From the NCBI GenBank assembly GCA_035300505.1, contig DATGVJ010000492.1, forward strand, positions 1-5,341: a stretch of DNA of 5,341 nt, written 5' to 3'. The position numbers were made by a program, and so were the translations under genes. Source of the DNA: VAZQ01 sp035300505 (GTDB lineage: Bacteria > Pseudomonadota > Alphaproteobacteria > Rhizobiales > Xanthobacteraceae). This document shows positions 1 through 3,968 of this stretch, piece after piece (the first letter of the stretch is position 1; the number at the start of each line of letters is the position of its first letter). The notes under the pieces were generated by a model. It did no database searches and was not told where the DNA came from. It worked only from the letters and a program-made list of their open reading frames with translations.

Positions 1-102
1 CGCCGATGGCTCCATGCGGGCTACGAGGGGGCGTCGCGTCGGTACTTGACGGGTCGCACTCCCGTGCGCGATTGGATGGCAACACAGCGAGGCAAGCCAT
101 GA
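1..102 (+). CDS. C-terminal end of an unidentified upstream gene (partial)
   Basis: The first reading frame is open from base 1 and stops at TGA 100-102, giving a 33-residue tail that ends ...MATQRGKP. The stop overlaps the gatB start codon as ATGA (99-102), the usual sign of translational coupling inside an operon. I do not recognise the tail. It does not look like the end of GatA, which is often encoded close to gatB. In Hyphomicrobiales a small acetyltransferase gene may lie between gatA and gatB, and this could be its end, but that is a guess from context. About 70% of its codons end in G or C, only slightly more than in the competing frame, so composition gives weak support. The main argument is the stop/start overlap. 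Confidence 0.4.
   Translation, partial: RRWLHAGYEGASRRYLTGRTPVRDWMATQRGKP
89..92 (+). promoter_or_regulatory. Ribosome binding site that sets the gatB start
   Basis: GAGG at 89-92 lies six bases before the ATG at 99. No comparable site precedes the earlier in-frame ATG at 6, and the protein from 99 onward begins as GatB proteins of this group do. This favours 99 over 6 as the start. Confidence 0.7.
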
Positions 103-1568
103 ACGTCATGCAGAAATCTTCCAAGTTGCTCCGTGGTGCGACGGGCGAATGGGAAGTCGTCATTGGGCTGGAGGTTCATGCCCAGGTGACGTCGCAGTCC
201 AAGCTTTTTTCCGGCGCCGCGACCGCGTTTGGTGCCGAACCCAATTCGCAGGTTTCGCTGGTCGATGCCGCGATGCCGGGCATGCTGCCGGTGATCAATG
301 CGGAATGTGTCCGGCAGGCGATCCGCACCGGGCTCGGGCTAAAGGCGCAGATCAACCTCAAATCGGTGTTTGACCGGAAGAACTATTTTTATCCGGACCT
401 CCCGCAGGGCTATCAGATCAGCCAATACAAGTCGCCGATCGTGGGCGAAGGCTCGGTCGTGGTGGATATGCCGGACGGTGAAAGCGTGGTGGTCGGCATC
501 GAACGCGTCCACCTGGAGCAGGACGCCGGCAAGTCCGTGCACGATCGTCATCCGACGCAGTCTTATGTCGATCTTAACCGCTCCGGCGTGGCGTTGATGG
601 AAATCGTATCGCGGCCCGATCTGCGCACTGCGGAAGAAGCCAAGGCCTATGTGTCCAAGTTGCGCACCATCCTGCGTTACCTTGGTACGTGCGACGGCGA
701 TATGGAGAAGGGCAGCCTGCGCGCCGACGTCAACGTTTCAGTGCGCAGGCCGCACACCGAACTCGGTACCCGCTGCGAAATCAAGAACGTGAATTCGATC
801 CGTTTCATCGGCCAGGCGATCGAGCACGAGGCGCGACGTCAGATCGACATCATCGAAGATGGTGGCAAGATCGAGCAGGAGACGCGGCTATTCGACTCCA
901 ACAAGGGGGAGACGCGGTCGATGCGCAGCAAGGAGGAGGCGCACGATTACCGTTATTTTCCAGATCCCGACCTGCTGCCGCTCGAACTGTCGCCCGATTT
1001 CGTCAACGGCCTCAAGGCGCAACTGCCTGAACTGCCGGACGAGAAGAAGTCTCGTTTCATCGGTGAATACGCGCTTTCTCCCTATGACGCCAATGTGCTC
1101 ACGGGGGAGCGGGAGGCGGCCGACTTCTTCGAGGCGGTGGCGCGCGGGCGGGACGCGAAATTGACCGCCAACTGGATTATCAATGAACTCGCCGGACGCC
1201 TGAACAAGGAAGGAAAGGGAATTGCGGACTCGCCAGTATCGCCGGCGCAACTCGGATCCGTGCTCGACCTGATTGCTGCCGGCACGATCTCCGGCAAGCT
1301 AGGCAAGGACTTGTTCGAGATCGTTTGGAATGAGGGCGGCGATCCGGCAGGGATTGTCGAGGCGCGCGGAATGAAACAGGTCACCGATCTTTCCGCCATC
1401 GGAACGGTTGTTGACGAGATCATTGCCGGCAACCCTGACAAGGTGGAGCAGGTGAAGACCAAACCCGCGATGATGGGTTGGTTTGTCGGTCAGGTCATGA
1501 AGGCATCGGGCGGCAAAGCCAATCCACAAGCCGTGAACGAACTGCTGCGCAAGAAACTCGGTCAGTGA
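99..1568 (+). CDS. gatB: Aspartyl/glutamyl-tRNA(Asn/Gln) amidotransferase subunit B
   Basis: GatB is the tRNA-binding kinase subunit of the cytoplasmic GatCAB complex. GatCAB phosphorylates and then amidates Glu-tRNA(Gln) and/or Asp-tRNA(Asn), using ammonia released from glutamine by GatA. The protein has 489 residues, normal for the family. The catalytic cradle domain covers about residues 17-300: GLEVHAQ (23-29), YPDLPQGYQISQ (98-109), HLEQDAGK (138-145), DLNRSGVALMEIV (158-170), GSLRADVNVS (205-214), EIKNVNSIRF (227-236) and the run from RSKEEAHDYRYF to DPDL (276-292). A helical linker and the tRNA-binding YqeY-like tail (about 338-487) follow, ending with GWFVGQVMKASGGKANP (460-476). Glu25 and His27 match the metal-site Glu10 and His12 of Staphylococcus aureus GatB. 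The position matching Glu125 there is Gln141; I recall Gln at this point in related alphaproteobacterial GatBs too. The start at 99 was chosen for its SD; the open frame could begin at 6 but would add 31 atypical residues. No clear terminator follows the stop. Confidence 0.97.
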   Translation: MNVMQKSSKLLRGATGEWEVVIGLEVHAQVTSQSKLFSGAATAFGAEPNSQVSLVDAAMPGMLPVINAECVRQAIRTGLGLKAQINLKSVFDRKNYFYPDLPQGYQISQYKSPIVGEGSVVVDMPDGESVVVGIERVHLEQDAGKSVHDRHPTQSYVDLNRSGVALMEIVSRPDLRTAEEAKAYVSKLRTILRYLGTCDGDMEKGSLRADVNVSVRRPHTELGTRCEIKNVNSIRFIGQAIEHEARRQIDIIEDGGKIEQETRLFDSNKGETRSMRSKEEAHDYRYFPDPDLLPLELSPDFVNGLKAQLPELPDEKKSRFIGEYALSPYDANVLTGEREAADFFEAVARGRDAKLTANWIINELAGRLNKEGKGIADSPVSPAQLGSVLDLIAAGTISGKLGKDLFEIVWNEGGDPAGIVEARGMKQVTDLSAIGTVVDEIIAGNPDKVEQVKTKPAMMGWFVGQVMKASGGKANPQAVNELLRKKLGQ

Positions 1569-1715
1569 CGCATCCGGACTGGATCATTTTCACCCGCAAA
1601 TGGGCGTTGTGAACTCAACGGGTAGCGCCATCCGTGTCGTCAAATGCGCGCGCGATCGAATCACTTGCGCGCGATTCGCTCGATTTGGATCAATCGCATG
1701 CGTCCAAAAGGCTTC

Positions 1716-1743
1716 TTTACAAAGAAATCCAAAAAAATATTTT
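1716..1743 (+). promoter_or_regulatory. Candidate sigma-70-type promoter
   Basis: TTTACA (1716-1721, five of six matches to TTGACA) and TATTTT (1738-1743, four of six matches to TATAAT) are separated by 16 bases, within the AT-rich island. It points toward the lysine-rich gene at 2112, which would give a leader of roughly 360 bases, or toward an unannotated transcript. AT-rich DNA produces such matches by chance, so support is modest. Confidence 0.25.
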
Positions 1744-1925
1744 CAATGCTGAATCAACCCTTCTGGCACCGTTTTTTACGCCTCTTGCTGACGTTGGTTG
1801 GGCGCAAAAAAACGTCAAATGCAGCGAAAAAAATTGAAACAAGAATTTTAAGAACCCCTTATTTCATCGATATTTCTCGTAATGACTAACGAGGTTCTCC
1901 TTAATCTCCGCGTCATCGTCGGGTT

Positions 1926-1945
1926 GCATCGCGATTGTGCGATGC
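1926..1945. repeat. Small perfect hairpin
   Basis: GCATCGC (1926-1932) and GCGATGC (1939-1945) form a seven-base-pair stem with a six-base loop; two G-T pairs could extend its base. No T run follows on either strand, so it does not look like an intrinsic terminator. It lies in the presumed leader of the lysine-rich gene. A hairpin this short can arise by chance. Confidence 0.35.
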
Positions 1946-2111
1946 GGATCTTCCGATGCGTGCGGCAACGTGCGTGAAATGCACTGCGTACACGCCAAAT
2001 TAATTGGAAACGCTGCTTTTTCTGCTCTGCTGGTGTAATCGGAATGCAGTGTTCGCGATTCGCGCGGACACGGTTGCGACAGCGCCACTCACTCATGACC
2101 AGGAGGGCAGT

Positions 2112-2192
2112 ATGGCGAAGAAGCGAAAGACGAAGACGAAGGCTGCGGCAAAAAAAGGCGCAAAGAAAGCAAAGCGCCGGAAGAAGAAGTAG
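2112..2192 (+). CDS. Very small lysine-rich (histone-tail-like) basic protein
   Basis: This 26-residue protein has 13 Lys, 3 Arg, 6 Ala and no acidic or aromatic residues; it begins MAKKRKTKTKAAAKKGAK and ends KAKRRKKK. Its composition resembles the Lys/Ala tails of bacterial histone-H1-like proteins, so binding to DNA or RNA is the natural guess, but no fold or domain is visible. The start rests on AGGAGG at 2101-2106, five bases before the ATG, the best ribosome site on the plus strand here. The frame is open further upstream to about 2004, but that extension has no ribosome site and reads like non-coding sequence. The gene stands alone: 543 bases separate it from gatB and the next gene is convergent. 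Small 'hypothetical' proteins of this kind are, from memory, common in Bradyrhizobium relatives. A low-complexity frame made of AAG/AAA codons could in principle be fortuitous, but the SD argues against that. Confidence 0.7.
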   Translation: MAKKRKTKTKAAAKKGAKKAKRRKKK

Positions 2193-2363
2193 GCTGCCGC
2201 CACTTCACGGTCTTCAACTCCGCACGGATGTTGGTGACCGCGTCAAACGGACCGGCGGTGTTGAGCGACGATAGAAATCGCTTCCAACGCGCCGGCCCCG
2301 TCGACGACAGAGGGCGTCGGCGAGACAGAGGGTCAGGCATTACCTCGCACTGCTTTGACCAAG

Positions 2364-2388
2364 GATCCGAACTGGTACAGTTCGGATC
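2364..2388. repeat. Perfect 11-bp inverted repeat with 3-base spacer
   Basis: GATCCGAACTG (2364-2374) and CAGTTCGGATC (2378-2388) are exact reverse complements around GTA. As RNA this is a tight 11-base-pair hairpin; as DNA it is a 25-base symmetric site of the size bound by dimeric regulators. No T run follows on either strand, so a standard intrinsic terminator is unlikely. It lies about 170 bases beyond the lysine-rich gene and 240 bases beyond the PsiF-like gene. Confidence 0.7.
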
Positions 2389-2410
2389 GTGGCGGGCGGA
2401 AACAGGTAGT

Positions 2411-2438
2411 GAGAGAGCGGGTAGCGTTCCCTTCTCTC
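2411..2438. repeat. Imperfect hairpin
   Basis: GAGAGAGCGG (2411-2420) can pair with the reverse-oriented run CCCTTCTCTC (2429-2438): six Watson-Crick pairs, one G-T pair, one C-C mismatch and two further G-C pairs around an eight-base loop. It begins 22 bases to the right of the perfect palindrome. It is purine/pyrimidine-rich and weaker than its neighbour, with no T run beside it. Confidence 0.3.
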
Positions 2439-2577
2439 CGACGGCGGGCTTGCCTGCCTTTCGGCCTTGGCTTCGAAATCTCGCCGATGCCCTCAGTTTT
2501 TGTGCGTTCTGGAAACCGTGTTGGCTATGATGTGTTCTTGATACGCGCTTTGGCAATGCGGCAATGCGGCGGGGGTA

Positions 2578-2604
2578 TCGGCTGCTGGCGGTACCAGCAG
2601 CCGA
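2578..2604 (-). terminator. Strong hairpin just beyond the PsiF-like gene
   Basis: TCGGCTGCTGG (2578-2588) pairs exactly with CCAGCAGCCGA (2594-2604) around the loop CGGTA, an 11-base-pair stem. It begins 21 bases after the stop of the minus-strand PsiF-like gene, where a 3' end hairpin is expected. The T tract of a classic intrinsic terminator is missing on the minus strand (the sequence continues into a C-rich run), so it may instead protect the mRNA 3' end or help Rho-dependent termination. It also faces plus-strand transcripts from the lysine-rich gene. Confidence 0.45.
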
Positions 2605-2625
2605 ATTCGGGCACGGCTCGCAGTA

Positions 2626-3045
2626 CTAGCTCTTCTTAGCCTTCGGCTGTGCCGGTTGCGCCTCTGCTTTCAGGCGCGTGTTGCAAGCGCTCCAGTATTT
2701 TGGCCAGGTCCCACCTTTTTTCGCCTGTTCATCCTTGGAAAGTCCGCGCCACTCGGCACCGCATTTTCGTTGCCTTTCACGGACTGCGATCTGCCCCGGG
2801 CTAAGCTGCTTTCCCTTGGCATCCGTCGTCGACGGCGGATCGGTCGGCTCCGCGGGTGCAGTTTCGGTAGTCTTCGACTTGGCTGCCGCCTTTGTCGTCG
2901 CCTTTTTCTTGGCCTTGGCGGCGGGGTCGGATTTGGTTGCCGGCTCCGAGGATTCTTGCGCCCTAAGGGTCAATGGCAGTGCGGCGAGCGACGCAGCGAA
3001 CACCGCCGCCATCGCGATCTTCAATAACGACGTTCTTTCCAACAT
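2626..3045 (-). CDS. Exported protein with Lys/Ala-rich linker and PsiF-like C-terminal segment
   Basis: The 139-residue product starts with a clear signal sequence: MLERTSLLK, a hydrophobic core (about 9-27) and probable cleavage after LRA at 29. Residues about 32-79 are a low-complexity linker rich in Lys, Ala, Thr and Pro. The folded part is about 80-126: LSPGQIAVRERQRKCGAEW (81-99), then WPKYWSACNTRLK (114-126). Cys95 and Cys121 could form a disulfide in the periplasm. The pattern 'L-S/T-P-x-Q ... C ... W ... C' recalls the PsiF repeat of phosphate-starvation-inducible proteins, but the resemblance is loose and I claim no role in phosphate metabolism. The tail is again lysine-rich. GAGG six bases before ATG 3045 sets the start; in-frame ATGs at 3057 and 3123 would put a charged stretch ahead of the signal sequence. 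It is the last minus-strand gene in the window, 351 bases after the DUF2147 gene. Confidence 0.82.
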   Translation of the reverse strand: MLERTSLLKIAMAAVFAASLAALPLTLRAQESSEPATKSDPAAKAKKKATTKAAAKSKTTETAPAEPTDPPSTTDAKGKQLSPGQIAVRERQRKCGAEWRGLSKDEQAKKGGTWPKYWSACNTRLKAEAQPAQPKAKKS

Positions 3046-3050
3046 GGGAT

Positions 3051-3054
3051 TCCT
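3051..3054 (-). promoter_or_regulatory. Ribosome binding site that sets the PsiF-like gene start
   Basis: On the minus strand GAGG (3054-3051) lies six bases before ATG 3045. It falls inside the codons that follow the alternative ATG at 3057, so choosing 3045 explains it and gives a normal signal peptide. Confidence 0.6.
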
Positions 3055-3096
3055 CATGATTTGGTTCAGATGAGTTGGACGACATGGATACGTGAG

Positions 3097-3112
3097 CTGG
3101 TTTTTGAACCAG
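3097..3112. repeat. Small inverted repeat upstream of the PsiF-like gene
   Basis: CTGGTT (3097-3102) and AACCAG (3107-3112) are exact reverse complements around four bases, 52 bases before the start codon. It could be an operator half-site pair or a leader hairpin. Its length allows chance occurrence. Confidence 0.3.
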
Positions 3113-3163
3113 TCTGGGCACATTGCCGCCTAGCTATCCAGCTGTGCAAGGCGACCAAGCCAT

Positions 3164-3235
3164 TTAGTGGTGGGCTATTGCCCCACAAGACGTGGATAAC
3201 GCCAAAGGCGCGTGAATCTTGCCGAATGCACCCAT
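3164..3235 (-). CDS. Possible 23-residue small protein or leader peptide
   Basis: On the minus strand GAGGAG (3248-3243) is followed after seven bases by ATG 3235, which opens 23 codons ending at TAA (3166-3164): MGAFGKIHAPLALSTSCGAIAHH. A candidate promoter lies upstream at 3350-3321, which would give a leader of about 80 bases. The peptide is not strongly hydrophobic or charged, has one cysteine and ends in two histidines; I do not recognise it. It lies between the DUF2147 gene and the PsiF-like gene on the same strand, 118 bases before the PsiF-like start, so it could be a translated leader of that gene. The match of promoter, SD and ORF is suggestive, but each alone can arise by chance. 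Confidence 0.3.
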   Translation of the reverse strand: MGAFGKIHAPLALSTSCGAIAHH

Positions 3236-3320
3236 CAGGATACTCCTCAAGCTACTTGGACCTTTGACAGCGTTGGTGACCCTTTCTTACTGCGTAGATT
3301 GAGGTGCATCTTGATCGGAA

Positions 3321-3350
3321 CAAATAGAGAACATCTGGTCCAAAAGTCAA
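3321..3350 (-). promoter_or_regulatory. Candidate promoter for the small ORF / PsiF-like gene
   Basis: Read on the minus strand, TTGACT (3350-3345, five of six matches to TTGACA) and TATTTG (3326-3321, three of six matches to TATAAT) are 18 bases apart. The site begins 46 bases beyond the DUF2147 stop and would allow separate transcription of the minus-strand genes to its left. The -10 match is weak. Confidence 0.25.
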
Positions 3351-3396
3351 GTGCGAGATTTCAAATCGTTCGTTGGCGGCAAGGATAGCTCGGTCC

Positions 3397-3837
3397 TTAG
3401 CTTCCGCGAGTCCAGACCTGTCCTTTGCAGATCAGGCCACCGAGCACGCAGCCTTCCAACTTGAGCGAGCGGGCATTCTGCATCGTGATATTGCCCGAAT
3501 AGGTCCTGCCATCCTCGGCGTTGTAAACTTGGCCCGTCCATTTGTCGGGGCCATCTGGTTTCATGCCGAGCACGATGGTTACGCCCACCATCGGGCGGTT
3601 GCGCTTGCTGGCGTCGGGGTTGTTCTTATCGGTTTTGGGCCGGCCGGTAGCGGGATCAATTGGCTCCTTGAGCGCAACGATGTTGCCGCACAGCTCCGCG
3701 CCGCAGTTGGCAATGCGTATGGTGGCCTCGCTCCTCTCCGTGAGCCAATTTCCGAGCGGGTCAGCGCCCAGCGCAGGCATCGCGGACGCGCCGGCGAGGA
3801 CGGTGGCCAAGGCGGCCGAGCGTAGCAGTGGTGTCAT
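3397..3837 (-). CDS. DUF2147 family periplasmic protein
   Basis: The 146-residue product has a signal sequence (MTPLLRSAALATVLAGASAMPALGA, likely cut after Ala25), so the mature protein of about 121 residues starts DPLGNWLTE in the periplasm. It shows the full DUF2147 (PF09917) pattern: the opening D-x-x-G-x-W, IANCGAELCGNIVAL (42-56), the D-x-x-NPD segment followed by RNRPMVG (70-85), W-T-G-Q-VYNAEDGRTYSGNI (100-117) and the ending GCVLGGLICKGQVWTR (129-144). Four cysteines (45, 50, 130, 137) sit where the family has them and probably form disulfides. The family's biochemical role is unknown. The length is normal and the protein complete. The ribosome site AAGGAA (3851-3846) is eight bases before the ATG. 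The gene follows the DUF6282 gene by 131 bases on the same strand; a strong hairpin in that gap suggests separate control or processing. Confidence 0.95.
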   Translation of the reverse strand: MTPLLRSAALATVLAGASAMPALGADPLGNWLTERSEATIRIANCGAELCGNIVALKEPIDPATGRPKTDKNNPDASKRNRPMVGVTIVLGMKPDGPDKWTGQVYNAEDGRTYSGNITMQNARSLKLEGCVLGGLICKGQVWTRGS

Positions 3838-3859
3838 TCTGAGGGTTCCTTGGGATAGC

Positions 3860-3897
3860 GTTTTCCGGCGCGGCGGCCTGCCGGCGCGCAGGAAAAC
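3860..3897 (-). promoter_or_regulatory. Near-perfect 38-nt hairpin in the DUF2147 leader
   Basis: GTTTTCC (3860-3866) pairs with GGAAAAC (3891-3897). Inside it, GCGCG (3868-3872) pairs with CGCGC (3885-3889), and CGG (3874-3876) with CCG (3881-3883), around the loop CCTG. Of 17 positions, 15 are paired, with only a G-A and a G-G mismatch. It ends 22 bases before the DUF2147 start codon and just upstream of its ribosome site. T bases precede it and A bases follow it on both strands, the reverse of an intrinsic terminator. It is more likely an mRNA structure (processing, stability, translation control) or a palindromic protein site. Confidence 0.6.
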
Positions 3898-3968
3898 TTG
3901 TCAATGGAATGTGCATGCGAAACGGAGCCATGCAATCACGAAGTCTGTGACCATTCCATGGCAGGTCG

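Larger units (their letters stand above)
1569..2111. other. Gene-free stretch with an AT-rich, A-tract core
   Basis: These 543 bases lie between gatB and the lysine-rich small gene. No open frame here has a convincing ribosome site. One plus-strand frame could begin at ATG 1698 (about 62 codons to 1889), but only a weak GGA precedes it and its codons are AT-rich, unlike the neighbours. The first part has two near-copies of GCGCGCGAT, 19 bases apart (1648-1656 and 1667-1675). The core from about 1720 to 1870 is only about one third G+C by hand count (20 of 60 bases at 1721-1780, 21 of 60 at 1801-1860). It carries A7 runs at 1731-1737, 1806-1812 and 1827-1833 and a T6 run at 1772-1777. The rest holds a small hairpin at 1926-1945. 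The stretch may contain the promoter and leader of the downstream gene. Confidence 0.6.
2193..2625. other. Gene-free stretch between convergent genes
   Basis: These 433 bases separate the lysine-rich gene from the convergent PsiF-like gene. Long frames are open on both strands but none has a ribosome site or a recognisable protein. The stretch contains a perfect 11-3-11 palindrome (2364-2388), an imperfect hairpin (2411-2438), a tandem GGCAATGC doublet near 2550-2566 and a perfect 11-base-pair hairpin (2578-2604). On the minus strand, bases about 2195-2280 read like genuine codons in one frame, which may mark a gene remnant. Confidence 0.6.

Noticed and set aside
6..98. N-terminal extension of gatB to the ATG at 6
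   Set aside because: It adds 31 residues unlike any GatB start, has no ribosome site, and would overlap the apparent upstream gene; ATG 99 has GAGG six bases before it.
1658..1755. Three GANTC (CcrM methylation) sites within 100 bases (1658, 1673, 1751)
   Set aside because: About ten more are scattered across the window, including within genes, so the local cluster is not clearly unusual.
1634..1889. Overlapping basic open frames in the AT-rich island
   Set aside because: There is no adequate ribosome site, A runs alone create the lysine codons, and codon use is unlike the neighbouring genes.
2089..2556. 155-codon open frame on the minus strand
   Set aside because: It has no ribosome site, its outer parts lack codon bias, and it runs antisense through the lysine-rich gene. 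Only the short stretch noted in the findings looks coding-like.
3046..3123. Longer start (3123 or 3057) for the PsiF-like gene
   Set aside because: Residues from these starts precede a complete signal sequence and break it up; the ribosome site fits ATG 3045.
3264..3292. TTGACA at 3264-3269 on the plus strand as a promoter
   Set aside because: No acceptable -10 box lies 16-18 bases downstream and no plus-strand gene follows.
3904..3959. ATGGAATG/CATTCCAT inverted pair with a 40-base gap beyond the DUF6282 stop
   Set aside because: The arms are only eight bases and far apart, and no T run follows, so it is weak as a terminator or operator.
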